A stretch of 64,000 bases of DNA, from NCBI GenBank assembly GCA_022836615.1, contig MU405253.1:124001-188000 (forward strand). Reading direction: 5' to 3'. Source of the DNA: Annulohypoxylon bovei var. microspora. Lineage: Eukaryota; Ascomycota; Sordariomycetes; Xylariales; Hypoxylaceae. Numbering within the stretch: position 1 is the stretch's first letter; the number at the start of each line of letters is the position of its first letter. Below are positions 46,970-58,345 of this stretch, piece by piece. Below the pieces are notes generated by a model, which saw only the letters and a list, made by a program, of their open reading frames with translations, did no database searches and had not been told where the DNA came from. The position numbers were made by a program, and so were the translations under genes.

Positions 46970-48584
46970 TCAGTGTTCGCGCACCCCCGTAGGAGCATCG
47001 GCCCCCAAAAGGCTTTGCTCCTCATCCAGGAGCTGTTTCTTTTCAGTTGGCTGCTTAGTCTTTTGTAAGCTAACCCATATCGCAGACCCGATAATCAAGG
47101 CGCTGCCGAAGAGGCTTTCGACAGGTGGCGTCGTTCCCCAGACTACCCGTTCGATGATCAGCGCGAAGACCATTTGCGTGTACTAAACCCGCCCGTTAGC
47201 TCGCCGAGAAACATACAGGATCGTATGTATCTGTATGTGACAATAACTTACTATGAGATTAGTCGCTCTCCCCGCCTTCTCTCTCTGTAATCCTTCAGTA
47301 AGGAGGAATTGCAGCAGGAACCCTGCAATGCCTATCGATATTAATAAAGACCTGCAGAAGTGTCAGCCATGCTCATGTATATAATTAAGGCACGAATATC
47401 ATATCCTACCATTGAGCAGCATTCTCGGGAATTTCAAAATGCAGATCAGGAAGGACCATGATGGCGAGGAACGAGACGACTGTCGCGAGGACGGCGAAGT
47501 AGTTGACACTTATAAGTGAGTGTGCGCGCTTGCCGATAACTCGAATGATAGAATATGCAGAGGCCGCGGCGAACGTGCCGATGACGGCCAGAATAACAGC
47601 GAGCGAGCGTTGAGCCGGCGTCGCGGGCACTTCAGGTACTATCCCTTTAGGTTGATCTACCATGAATAGTCTAGTGCCATCATGTTCTGGCTGGCCATCG
47701 TCGTGTTTGTGGAAGAGGAATGCTGGTCTAGCGATGAAGAGTATGCCAGCGAAAGCGATGAAGCCTGCTATAGCTTCTTTCACTGTATACGGTTCCTAAG
47801 ATAAATAGGTGATTCAGCAAGATTGAAACGTACGCGAAGGACTACCTTGATTACCTATTTACTGTACTTACCCTTAGAACTATAAAACATACAATAGCTG
47901 TCGTGGTCGGAACCAAAAACGTGATGACAGTGGAATCGGCTATGTCCAAATAGGAGAGCGAATCTTTATTGAATAGGTATATTAGCTTTAGCCATATCAT
48001 ATTTCCTACCTAGAAGGTAATTCTACATAACCCAAAGAAACGAACCAGACTTACAATACAGACAGAAAAGCCCCGTAAAGCCAGCGAGGCCTCGCAGAAC
48101 CAAAAGCCCCCTAATGTCTCGTCGTCCGAGAGGAAAGTCGGGGACCTTCTTGTACCACATATATAGCGAGCCCAGCACAGCGGTCGCGAACATGCGCACG
48201 AAGATGATCTGCAAGGCGTGGAACTTTTTCTCGAACCCCGTCTCGAGCAGGCGAGTGGTCATTGCCATCTGCAAAATCGTCAATACCTATATACACGAAT
48301 CGCCACAGCGGTCAAGCCCGAGCTGCTTTACATACGAGCGATGCAAAGACCTGAGCCAGGAAAACGAAGAAGAGGCCGATGTTTCTTTCGTAGAACGATT
48401 TCAATTTCTGCCAAGATGTTCGCCGTTCGTCAAGTTTTAGGCTTATAGAGTCATCCACTTGTTCACCGCTAGGGGAGTTGACGGCCTCGCTCTCGACGCC
48501 ACCGTCCCCAAATTGCGACGAGCGAACGCAAACATCGTGTTCCCTCACAGAACCTTCTCTCTCGTTTGTAGATCCGTATGACAT
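46970..48584 (-). CDS. EamA/DMT-superfamily membrane transporter
   Basis: Six exons: 48584-48336, 48268-48055, 47963-47872, 47795-47410, 47351-47252 and 47182-46970, giving 417 residues from MSYGST (422 if the in-frame ATG at 48599 is used). A hydrophilic N-terminus is followed by about ten hydrophobic helices: NIGLFFVFLAQVFASL, LQIIFVRMFATAVLG, LLVLRGLAGFTGLFCLYY, LDIADSTVITFLVPTTTAIVCFIVL-EPYT, IAGFIAFAGILFIARP and, after an insert, the second EamA half, ending YTQMVFALIIERVVWG-PVESLFGSALIIGSAIWV. The repeated EamA design and the RP and EP turn motifs are typical of drug/metabolite exporters and yeast YMR253C-like proteins. The substrate is unknown. The splice after FCLYY was chosen because the other acceptors give stop codons or the wrong frame. 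Confidence 0.88.
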
Positions 48585-49007
48585 CGTATTTGTTATCAAC
48601 GTAAAAAATAAATAAAAAAGATAAAAAAGGTATGAGAAGACGAATTAACCTGGACTTTGTATAGTTTAGCGCGATCGAACAAAAGATCGAATCGTTTCTT
48701 TTTTCTCACTTTTCTTGCCCCGGTCTCGGCTTCGGCTTCGGTTCCGCAGATCCACTACCCCGGATCCATTAGTCGGTCATGTTACCAAGATCATCATTCG
48801 TGAGACCTCTTAAGTATTACTATTCATAACAGATTTCACAGCAATTACTTAAGAACTCTCATTGTGTCAGAATTGGTATATTTCATAGTAAAAAGATGAA
48901 GACCTTGTGAGTTCCGAACAGTCCGGGTAAGATAGGGGTATAGGGGTATTATATTGAAACTTGGATAGGAACATCTACCTGAATGCAGTTGGTGCCTTGG
49001 TCGGGTT
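48585..49007. other. Intergenic, transporter promoter and permease 3' flank
   Basis: Short region between two minus-strand transporter genes. CTTCGG/TTCGGC iterations occur at about 48727-48745. No gene was seen. The two genes are transcribed the same way but are separate units. Confidence 0.55.
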
Positions 49008-50634
49008 TTAGAAGCATAACCAACCCCCGACTCTTTTCATTCTTCCAGCCCAACCCTGCTCCTCGGGTTCAATATCGTCCTTCGTATATACATCGGTGAC
49101 CAGATCCATCTCGCTCGCCCGCTTGAACTTTGTTCTCTTAACCAACTTCCAGGTAACGAACATCAAAGCGAATAAAGGCAACTCGATGTAGTAACTGACA
49201 AAGTCGACGGCACTAAACTTCGGACTAAAGCAGCTCCACCCCTGGACAAGCACGATGAAGATATTAAGCACGACCGCAATGATCGGGCCCGCCGGATACG
49301 TCCAGTTTCTAAATGGCAGGAGGTGCTCCTTGCCCTGCGCCTTCAAGCCCGCGCGGAAACGCAGCGACGCGATGCCGATGCTGATCCAAGACAGCTGGTT
49401 GGAGACGCCGACGAGGTTCTGCAGCCACGTCCACAGCTGGCCCGCGCCGATGAAAGACGCGCCGAAAAGCAGGCCCGAGATGAAGGAGGTGGTAAGAACG
49501 GAGACCCAGGGCACCTGGAAGCGCGTCAGGCGCCCGAATACTTTCGGCGCGTGGCCGTTCACGGATAGCGTATACAGCAGACGGGAACCCGCAAACAAGG
49601 CGTGGTTCCCCGCCGAGACGACGCTGGTCAAGATGACGGCGTTCACGAAAGATCCCGCGACCCTAGACCCGGCCAGCTGGAAAGCGATAGTGAAAGGGGA
49701 GGTGCGCGTCTCTTTAGAATTTAGACCCGGATAGTTGTAGGGTACGTTGAGGCCGATCATTAGGGAAGATAGTATGTAAAAGAACAGGATCCGCCAAAAG
49801 ACGTTCTTGACGACTCGCGGTAACTGGCGTGCCGGGTCTTTTGTCTCGCCCGCCGTGATAGCGATGGATTCAGTGCCGCCATACGCAAAAGACGCAGTGA
49901 CGAACACACTAGCAAAGCCGCCGATGCCGCCCACGAAGGGCGCACCAGGGAGGTACCAATTTCGCGCACCGATGTACTCGTGCGACGTGTTCCCTCCGGC
50001 ATTTACCACAATGCTCAGGATGATGAAAATGACGATCGTGACGACCTTGAGCAGACACAGCCAGTACTCGACTTCGCCGTAGGCGCGCACGTTGACGATG
50101 TTAGCCAGGACGATGACGAACCATATGAGCAGCCCCAGCGCGTACCACGGGAAATCGGTGTTCCAGTACTGGAAGACCAGCTGCAGGGCGACGAGATCAG
50201 CGGCCGTGGACACCGCGTCGTTGAACCAGTAGTTCCACGTCAGCGCGAAGCCCCACGCGTCGTCTACGTAGCGCGCGGAGAAGGTGCAGAAAGATCCGGC
50301 AACTTCGCTCATGGTCAGCACATATACACTCGAATTCAAGGCGGATATTCCGTGTCTCACCTGGAACAAACGCAGCCATCTCGCCCAGACATAGCATCGT
50401 CACAAACACGATCCCGCCAACGATCGCGTAGCACAGTAGCAGCGAAGCCGGCCCACCAGTCGCCAATGCCTTTCCGGTGCCCAAGAACAGACCCGTCCCG
50501 ATCGTGCCCCCGATAGCTATCATCTGGACCTGGCGCGGCGACAGCGCCCTGCGTAGCCGGTCCTCAGCCACGGGCGCGTGCTCGGCGCTGTGGAAGGCCG
50601 GGGGCGACGCATTCTTTTCGGCGTCGATATCCAT
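49008..50634 (-). CDS. Amino-acid permease (APC superfamily, fungal YAT type)
   Basis: Two exons, 50634-50361 and 50302-49008 (58-nt intron), give 522 residues. The N-terminus is LSPRQVQMIAIGGTIGTGLFLG, the signature of helix 1 with the unwound GTIGTG substrate loop. The junction restores AAFVPVAGSFCTFSARYVDDAWGFALTWNYWFN, the conserved helix 3 region. Further helices follow, with SIAITAGETKDPARQLPR (the conserved ES-x-AITAGE loop) and SAGNHALFAGSRLLYTLS, making 12 membrane spans and a short cytosolic tail. Members import amino acids across the plasma membrane with protons. The specificity cannot be told. The first open frame of exon 2 extends upstream through the intron, and that extension is not coding. 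Very well supported. Confidence 0.94.
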
Positions 50635-51770
50635 CTCGTAGCTCGCCTCCAGACTACTAATAGCTTATATACCTACACTTGAACTATTCTGGCGGGCTAA
50701 TCGTTAGTTTCCTTAGATACCCTCTCTCTTCCCCTGGCTAACGACATGGCGTTGCATTAGCGGTCGCGGACCGGCGGCGAAGAAGGTGGTATTGATATAT
50801 TGAAGGAATTTGCATGTAACGGAGCACGTCATTTCACGTGGAGATGGTGATTGAGGCAAAACAGCGCTGGGCTTGGCCTGATGAGGGGAGAGCTTGGGTC
50901 TTGACCTGCCTAATCGGGAAGGAGTGGAAGTGCTCACCGAGCTGTAAGCTGTGTTGTTTGATTGTTTGACTGGAATTTGTTTTAGGAAAGTTTTTTCTTT
51001 TTTTTTCTTTTTTCAAAACTGATCTAGCTCTATATTATTTTGGTCACATGGATATCATCTCGATATTTCAGAAATGACGAGATGCTGAGAAATGAAGTGT
51101 GTTCGTCGTACGTTGACTTAAAAGGGATATTAGATCTATGAGAAGTTGATTATGAAGTGACCTCTCGCCGTTTAGACCATAGTCTTACTACGACCACGAC
51201 CACGCCCTCAATATTTCGGTGTTAGTATTTTATTTATTTAGATATGTGTCTACCTACTTCGGTAGGTAACTGAGGATTGTTATATTGATGATACCTATAA
51301 ACTAGATATGAGAAAAGACATATTCTTACCTAATTCAACGAGAAAATAGTGACTCTAATTCTTGAGATGACTCCTAGAATAGGTACGTAGGTAGGTACTC
51401 TTACAATAGCCGAATCTTACGGTTGATATTTTTCAAATATCGTTTCTGAACATTTGGTAATCAAAGCTCTTAGCCATGTCCGTAAAGAAGAGCACTTCAA
51501 ACTACAAGTATAGTCGATAACGAGAAAGCTACGACAAAATATAAACATCCATTTTTCCATTGGATTGCCTACGCTAAAATTAAGGATTACATTGGACAAT
51601 TCTAGAACTCTGCGCATTGTGGTGGAGACCCCACCGAGGGGAGCAAACAACGTGGAGTCAACATATCTTGTCCGGCAAAATACGTAATATATACCTTTAT
51701 ATCCGGACACTTTCTCATCAATCACAGGCGTCGATGGCTAGTTTACTAGAACTTCGAGTTTAATCGGAAT
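50635..51770. other. Intergenic, permease promoter
   Basis: AT-rich. It contains T/C-rich runs near 50995-51015 and a perfect hairpin at 51251-51268 (TACCTAC, loop TTCG, GTAGGTA). The frame at 51417-51725 has no recognisable domain. The upstream flank of the tRNA-Trp gene is at the right end. Confidence 0.55.
51251..51268. repeat. Perfect 7-bp hairpin with TTCG loop
   Basis: Arms TACCTAC and GTAGGTA around TTCG. The arms share the TACCTA/TAGGTA half-site of the palindrome found elsewhere in the window. In RNA a UUCG tetraloop would be very stable. Role unknown. Confidence 0.6.
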
Positions 51771-51842
51771 GGCCCTATGGCGCAACGGTAGCGCGTTCGA
51801 CTCCAGATCGAAAGGTTATCCGTTCAAATCGGGTTGGGGTCA
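51771..51842 (+). tRNA. tRNA-Trp (anticodon CCA), no intron
   Basis: 72 nt fold into a full cloverleaf. The acceptor stem GGCCCTA pairs with TGGGGTC (G-U wobbles included), with discriminator A. The D stem GCGC/GCGC has a 7-nt loop. The anticodon stem is TTCGA/TCGAA with loop CTCCAGA, so the anticodon is CCA. The T arm is ATCCG-TTCAAAT-CGGGT. The A box (TGGCGCAACGG) and B box (GTTCAAATC) match Pol III promoter consensus, and a T5 terminator follows 6 nt downstream. There is no intron, although budding-yeast tRNA-Trp genes have one. Confidence 0.96.
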
Positions 51843-51848
51843 TTATTC

Positions 51849-51853
51849 TTTTT
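51849..51853 (+). terminator. Pol III terminator of tRNA-Trp
   Basis: A run of five T starts 7 nt after the tRNA 3' end. Long T-rich runs near 51920 could act as a back-up. Confidence 0.8.
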
Positions 51854-52449
51854 CACAATTCGGCTTCTTTATTATGTTAATAGTAATTTTGCCAATTGTG
51901 TCTCTCCGACAACTTTTTTCTTTTTTTTTTTGTTTTAGGAGAAAATAATTATAGGAGGGCGTAGTAATTTGATTTCAAACAACGCACATTTCTTGAAGAT
52001 CTAAACGCAAATCAATAAAAAACTTGGCACACAAGTTTCCTCTCATGTCAAAAATGCAAACACAACAGTTCAAGACATCAAGTGTGGGAACATTTTGTTT
52101 CATTTCGTGACGCATGATGACCTAGTAAGTAAGGCCTGATTGACAACACCGGCACTGAGTTTTGGATATCCCCATCCCCCAAACAACCATTTTCCAACAC
52201 CTATACCGCGTAGTGTCCCTAATATAGAAGGGCTCCAACGCCGCGCGACGTAGCCTTCGTCAAATCTGCCTCCTCGGAAATATCGAGTAATCATCAGGTA
52301 GCACAGGTCCGTCAGCTTTCCAACCGAAAACTGGTTGCAAGATACGCGAGCGGATATGGTTGCGCTCCAAGTTCAACGTAGGAGCACCGAGCTATAGACA
52401 ACATCCAACTCTTCTCAAGTCATGAGCTCCGTATATTCTAATAGGGGAC
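51854..52449. other. Intergenic between tRNA-Trp and the Rrb1 gene
   Basis: The 3' flank of the minus-strand Rrb1 gene plus tRNA downstream sequence, with a T-rich run near 51911-51935. A 64-residue frame at 52100-52294 is not supported. Confidence 0.55.
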
Positions 52450-53952
52450 TTATTTTCCATGAATTCCAAAAACAACAGGTATAGGCCTGAACACGCTAAA
52501 CTCCTGACCGGTAGCAACCAGCGTGCCGGGGATCTGAGGATGCCAGTGCACCTCCTTCGCGTGCTCGGAAATGTGTTCGAAGAGCAGCTGAGGCGGCATG
52601 TCCTTAACCCCCGCGGTGTCCTTGCTCTCCTCGTCGTCTAGCTCCACGGAAAGATCCCAGAGGGTTACCTTGTGGTCGCCCGCAGCAACGGCCACCATGC
52701 TATCGTCTGTAGGATGCCACTCGATGCTGGTGATCTGCTCCTTGTGGTAGCCGAAGCTCGCGATCGGGCTGGGTTTCTGCGCGCCGCCCTTCCACTGTCG
52801 CAGGTCCCATACACCCCAGACGCCGTCGTCAGCGCCGGTCGCGAGGAGGTGTGTCGTCAGTCGCGACCAGGACATGACGTTGACGTCGGTGGAGCTGACC
52901 TGCACCGTGATGGCGGGTTTTCGGCTCTTGCTTCGCACGTCCCATACGCGGACTGTACCGTCGCTAGATGCCGAGGCAAATACTGACGCCTCTTGCGGAC
53001 TCCATTGGATCTCCTCCACGCTGTTGGTGTGACCTTGGAACGCTCTCATATCTGTGACCCAGCCTCCTCCGTCTGTTCGCGTCGTCACATATATTAGGCC
53101 ATCGTTGTCACCGGTCAGGAGCTTGCCACCGGGCACCATCGGTGACCAATCAAGCGCGTAACCCTCGGATTTATGTGCTCGGATTGTGGAGAGTGGCTTG
53201 TTCTGCTGTGGGGTAACGAGGGTTCCAGGGTTGTCGAAAGATGCTAGATGAGGAGTAACGTCATGTATGAAGATGTTTGTAGACTCTGTCATGGTCGCAG
53301 TAAGGGTGGTAGGTGGTTTCGAGGAGTCTTGGGAGGGGATTTGGTGGCTTCGGATTCGGTTTGTAGTCGAGGTTAGCGGGATGGACTTGGACTCGAGTAT
53401 AGGTTCGGCATCTTCGTCGTTGTCATCATCGTCCGAATCCGAATCGTCTTCCTCTTTTTGCATGCGACTCAAACCACTGAACTTCATGACCATCAGCTGG
53501 TTCTCCTTCTCGCGTTTGCCCTCGGCTTGGGTACCGGCGACAGTGTACATTGCCGCCGGATAGGCCTTTTCTCGATTATCGCCTAGCCCGTCACGGATAA
53601 TATCGAATGATAGACAAGGCCAAGGGGTACTGAGATTGTGAAGCATCTCGTATGTTCCTAGATCGGGAGCAAGATGTTGACCAGCCTCAAGCTTATTGCG
53701 CCCGACGATGAAGGTTCCATTCCCATTGTCGACGTCCATAGCACCAGCTGCGCGTTCCTCTGCTTCGCGTTCAGCATCGGGTCTACCATCGACGCCCGCC
53801 TCGAATATCTCGTCTTCACTCTCAAACTCATCCTCAAATTCGTCTTCAAAATCACCCATTTCCTTGTCGTTATCTATATCCATCGGTTCGGGACGATCGC
53901 CTCCTTTTAGGGGGGCGATGCCGTCGTCGGCTTCCGCCGTGCGTTTAGACAT
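52450..53952 (-). CDS. RRB1: Rrb1/GRWD1-type WD40 ribosome-assembly chaperone
   Basis: A 500-residue single-exon protein starting MSKRTAEADDG; an in-frame ATG 36 nt upstream is less likely because it adds an unconserved stretch. A very acidic N-terminus (FEDEFEDEFESEDE) precedes the CAF1C/H4-binding-like segment TYEMLHNLSTPWPCLSFDI, a signature of the RBAP48/GRWD1 family, and a second acidic loop (DDSDSDDDDNDEDAE). A seven-bladed propeller follows, with SEGYALDWSP, VEEIQWSPQEASVFASASSDGTVRVWD, VNVMSWSRLTTHLLATGADDGVWGVWDLR and ITSIEWHPTDDSMVAVAAGDHKVTLWD. In yeast Rrb1 is nucleolar, essential, and holds ribosomal protein L3 before it enters the 60S precursor. The end, EFSVFRPIPVVFGIHGK, is a few residues longer than I would expect. 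The assignment is secure. Confidence 0.93.
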   Translation of the reverse strand: MSKRTAEADDGIAPLKGGDRPEPMDIDNDKEMGDFEDEFEDEFESEDEIFEAGVDGRPDAEREAEERAAGAMDVDNGNGTFIVGRNKLEAGQHLAPDLGTYEMLHNLSTPWPCLSFDIIRDGLGDNREKAYPAAMYTVAGTQAEGKREKENQLMVMKFSGLSRMQKEEDDSDSDDDDNDEDAEPILESKSIPLTSTTNRIRSHQIPSQDSSKPPTTLTATMTESTNIFIHDVTPHLASFDNPGTLVTPQQNKPLSTIRAHKSEGYALDWSPMVPGGKLLTGDNDGLIYVTTRTDGGGWVTDMRAFQGHTNSVEEIQWSPQEASVFASASSDGTVRVWDVRSKSRKPAITVQVSSTDVNVMSWSRLTTHLLATGADDGVWGVWDLRQWKGGAQKPSPIASFGYHKEQITSIEWHPTDDSMVAVAAGDHKVTLWDLSVELDDEESKDTAGVKDMPPQLLFEHISEHAKEVHWHPQIPGTLVATGQEFSVFRPIPVVFGIHGK

Positions 53953-54650
53953 TGTGACAGATTTAGCGAATTGGTGTGTCAAATACAATTCTGGTTGTAT
54001 ATTGTATAGTAGTTGAAAGGGTCAGTTTGAGATTTGGTGAGTATAATTAATTAGCTTGTCGCAATTGGTGTATGGAAGCACAAAAAAAATAAAAATTGAT
54101 TTTTTTAGTTGCCCCTCCACAACCCCGCGATCTGTGGCTGTTACTCTTGGGACAGGGATAAGATTGTTCAGCGCGACTTGATTGTACCTGTATGTACTAA
54201 GACACCTAGTGGATTTGCATAAGATATACATAATTGTACATAAAATATACCCCTGCACCCGGTCTGTTTTATGTACACAGTCATAAATCTTGAATACATA
54301 TCCATGATATGAAGCTTCACTACGAAGTATACGGATGCTTATGCACATTTCACCATTTTGATGCATCTGACAGTCACTTGATATAAGGTTCTTGCTGGCT
54401 TCATCATATTTCCGTCTTACTTACATCAACTACGATTGTCATGTAACACGATGGGTAATCTATAAATTAATTGGTTTGTTCACTCATCTTTTCATCTCCT
54501 CTCTCTCGTCGGAAATATTTAAATCGTCGATAAAGCTTCATAGACAGTTCGTTCGCCAGCTACAGATAATACCTAATTATTATTATCTCTCAATTTCATA
54601 TACTTCAAGGTCTACTTCTGCACTTCTAATCCAATTATCCAAGTACAATC
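53953..54650. other. Divergent promoter region
   Basis: About 0.7 kb between the divergent Rrb1 and small-membrane-protein genes, including both promoters. AT-rich, with an A/T run near 54085-54105. No other gene was seen. Confidence 0.6.
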
Positions 54651-55124
54651 ATGACACGCGTTTTCCAGTTAGGCTTAGTTATCGAAGCCTTTCTCAATAT
54701 TGTCGGGGCCGTACCATTTATTCTGTATCCAGAGTGGTGCCTATCATTCGCCGTCGCTGGTCGTTCTACTACTGGCGCCCCAGCTGTACCCCCAAGCGCC
54801 GCCTTACTGTGGCAGGTCTATGGCGCCTTGGTTCTCGCCCTCACACTCCCTATCGTCTTGTGTATCCCAGACTCGAAGGCTGTGACGGAGAAACGCCGTC
54901 TCATCTTCCAGACTCTCATTGCTGGGGAACTCTTGCTTGAAGCTATCTTACTACGGCATATCTCGCAGCCAGAAAAGAGCGGATTCACTCTGACCTCACT
55001 TGTGCTCAGTGCTATCAACTTACTACCCGCTCTGTCCTGGCATACCTTTGCAACCTATGTCAAACCTGGCTTGATGAGCAGCGGTCGTGTTCCCTCGATC
55101 AAGCCAACCAAGAAGACACGTTGA
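54651..55124 (+). CDS. Small four-helix integral membrane protein, function unknown
   Basis: 157 residues in one exon. Four hydrophobic segments: 5-27 (FQLGLVIEAFLNIVGAVPFIL), about 48-72 (AALLWQVYGALVLALTLPIVLC), about 84-101 (LIFQTLIAGELLLEAILL) and about 112-132 (LTSLVLSAINLLPALSW). The tail is basic (KPTKKTR), which suggests the C-terminus faces the cytosol. There is no signal peptide apart from the first helix. The layout resembles many small uncharacterised Pezizomycotina membrane proteins; I do not recognise a named family. The coding call rests on the clean helix pattern, the basic end and an ATG in good context (CAATCATGAC). Confidence 0.75.
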   Translation: MTRVFQLGLVIEAFLNIVGAVPFILYPEWCLSFAVAGRSTTGAPAVPPSAALLWQVYGALVLALTLPIVLCIPDSKAVTEKRRLIFQTLIAGELLLEAILLRHISQPEKSGFTLTSLVLSAINLLPALSWHTFATYVKPGLMSSGRVPSIKPTKKTR

Positions 55125-58100
55125 TGCGCAGCAGCAAGCGCATAATTAAAAACGCTACAAAAGGCAGTGTCGGATACTCTACGGAAACTTATGCAGACAT
55201 GAGCATCCTCTCATTTAGGAGGTAAATTTCCTGTACTTTGTTACATGCCGGTAATCAAGTTGTGATATTGCTTCGAATTGGGGGTTCTGTCTAATAGTTT
55301 ATAATTCCACATTAATGTTTTAACCCCTATCTTTTGATAACCTACTGGAGATCGTCGGTAGCATAGGTTATCTTGATGAAAGTTGCCATAATCTTGCTTT
55401 TAACCCCTTTAGCTATTGTTCAATGGTGTATGATGAAGTGAATGACCTTAAAGGATATGACTCGAGAATCCGTCAAGCCTTTAACTATCGCATATCCCTA
55501 ACTTCCCACCTACTACCTTTACTCGTGGGGAAAATAATGTCATATCAAATTTAATAGAAGGGCTCGTGTTTCTAGACTGCAGTTTCAGAACTTTTGATGG
55601 TTACATTTTCAGATATGGGAGACCCCCCTGAGAAATATTAATTAAATCTGGCATTAATGTTACTGTGGTAGGGGTTTCCCCCTCCACAGTAAGCAAGAAG
55701 CTTCATATATCACCTAGAGACAAGAAAACATGAATAGGAAGATCAACCTATTTTTTCAGCAATTTAAATATTCATATCTAGCTAGATACACGATATTCTA
55801 CACAGCCGTTCAAAACTCATAGTTAGGTACCTACCGATGCATTTGTTAAGAGATAATATTATACATTATATCTCTTTCTTATCATAAACCTTTCTCTTAT
55901 GAGATGTAGTCATATGACTCATCACACGACGTATAAGCTACTGCATTATCAATAACTTATTCTCCACATGATGTTACGTTGCTCGGTCTTTCTTTCCGCT
56001 ATGTCGCCCCAAGAATACTTTATTCTATATGTCACGGCCCGAGGACGCGGTCAAGTTAAGCATATCTATGCCAAGCCGCTTTTCGGAACCAAGGTACTCA
56101 CGCTACCTCATCATCGAGGTCTCTTTAGGGGATTATGACAGTTTGGGGATCGTGGGTGGTATAAAACCACCTATGCGAAGTAACATAACAACACCAACAT
56201 CGCTTCTGACAGTACTACCTACCATACTAATCAACTCGCGTGGAGCAGAGCCTTAGAGATTATATGCTGACAGTGATGTCATGGTGCTTTTGGTTAACTT
56301 CTCTTCGAGTGAGACACCATCTTTACCTAGAGAATATTAGGCATCGAAATGTGATACGGCAGGGGCTATACTACGGTCGCTTATAATAGCGTCGACGAGT
56401 CGCATGACCCCTTTTCTTTTAAATTTCGTAATTTGGGACTGAAGGAGAGGATGGTAGGGCGAACCAGAGAAAAAGATCGAAGAAAGACAATGGATAATGC
56501 ATTAGCTCTCGAGCTTTGCTCAGAGTAGATCGTGTGGTACATATTGGGGCATGTCAAGGGGTACGTAAGCGGTAAGTAAGGTAAAAAGGGAATAATACTA
56601 CCTCGGGCGTGTATCTGAGATCTAGACATGGGACGAAGAATTAGAGGAGCAGGAGGAGTAAGGAGTCGAATTGCATGGCCGTCTATGGTCGAATGACTGA
56701 TCGCACGCAGATGCTGGTTCCACAGCGAGGTGGACTGGCTGGACCTCCCAGAACAGGGATCTGAGATTAGTTGGGCTGGTTGGGGTCAGCTTATTGTTAC
56801 CACGCACACAGCTTTCTCCAGGGGTGTTTTTATTATGGTGTCCCCGACTCTTAATAATCGTTATATCCCGGGGGAAGCGGGGGGCTCGTAGATCTCAAAG
56901 AGCCGCTAGGTACAACTTCCGCGTGCCATTAACTATCGTGATCGGTTTTTATAGAGTATATTCGATCATATATAATTAATCAAAGTTCAGGATCGAAAAT
57001 AGCTGCGAGTGTAGCCAGAATGCAGGAAGAATTGTGAATGGTGCCTATTCTGATCCCGTATTCCTGCAAAGCAGCAGACTCTGGTGGCGGCTCTGTCTAT
57101 ATAGTAGTCGTTCCGCTTCAGCCGTCGTTAGCTTACGGTGAAAGGTACCTAAGCGACGCTGCAGTGCAACGTTATAGCTACCGTGCGTGACAGCTGTATC
57201 CCGAATTCCCAAGTAACCCTAGCTGTCCTAGTTGTTCGGTAAGCACCAGTCTATAGCGCAAGCTCGCAGTATTATACCTACCTAACGACTATTCAGTCTT
57301 GGCATTTGCATCCCTTCTAGTCACTAGACCGCCCTCGTGGGTAGGTGATCGGCGATATGAGACAACCCCTCGTCATGGAGTGCGGGAGGGCTGAAATCTT
57401 GGTTCCATAAGCCTCGATCTTGGCAGGGCGACCAGCACGATTATATACATCTTTTCAACTGATGCGTCCGCTTAAGTGTTTGCCTGAAAGTGGGACGACG
57501 GCTAGGGCTAAGGTCGGCTATATTCAGTCAGTCAGTGTAGATCTATCGATTTTTAGTCTACCGTACTGCCATATCAGCCGTGTCAGTTGTATGTATTCCT
57601 TCTTGCGTTTAGCGCTGCTGAAGACAAAAAGAAAATTCAACATGACTATAAAAGTTCGACCACTTTTTACCTCACTCCAATACTATCCCTCGAATCATAT
57701 ACGCGGTCACGCCCCAGGAACCGGGCAGAAAGCGTCCCATTTTCTAATCTGACGGTCCACGCTTCCGGAAGCCCGGTGATCCATGACTCTAGCTCTTGCT
57801 TAGCCATTGGTTCGGCAGTGCGGGTACATCTTACATGCTTGGTAGTGACCATGTAGGAATAGGGAATAATTCTACTATTGGGCGCGCCGTCACCTGTGGA
57901 TACAAATGCTACCCGAGACCCAAGAACCCATGCGGTCGAGATGAACGTGGTGAGAGGGGATAAGCCAACGCAGGTCTGATAGGCTCGACACCAACGTCAA
58001 AGCGAGACCCGAGTCGATTTTACCTTATTTAACCCCTGAAGAATCTCAGTGGCGTTCTACCACCCTTGTTACCGAATCCTTAGCTATAAGCGAATCTGGG

Positions 58101-58345
58101 GTGGGAGTGTGTGATATGTCATGCTGAAGCTTTGTCCCCCAAAGAAATCATTTTTGGCTATGCCTCTAAGTGGACTACCAAGCTGGACTCCTTGGCCCAG
58201 CTTTGGAAGATGGCCTCTATATTAAGGGGCAACGTAGGCCACGAGTGTGTGGGTTAGACAGGAGCTTTTCACTCCTTTGGTGTCAGTTAGACAGTTCTAG
58301 AGGACGAACAGAGAGACCCACTCAGAGCTTCTCCCGAAGAACAAA
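55125..58345. other. Long intergenic region
   Basis: About 3.2 kb with no supported gene. It contains an inverted-repeat hairpin at 55660-55692 flanked by TA. Frames at 56029-56256, 56381-56629 and 57420-57856 have no domain and overlap frames on the other strand. The last 0.4 kb is the promoter of the FAD-linked oxidase gene. Confidence 0.55.
55660..55692. repeat. Short inverted repeat flanked by TA
   Basis: TTACTGTGG ... CCACAGTAA forms 9 bp, then a bulged T, an A-T pair and four G-C pairs around a short loop: about 14 bp in 33 nt. The outer part reads TA-CTGTGG...CCACAG-TA, which resembles Tc1/mariner ends with TA target sites. It may be the remnant of an internally deleted element or a chance hairpin. 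Confidence 0.5.
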
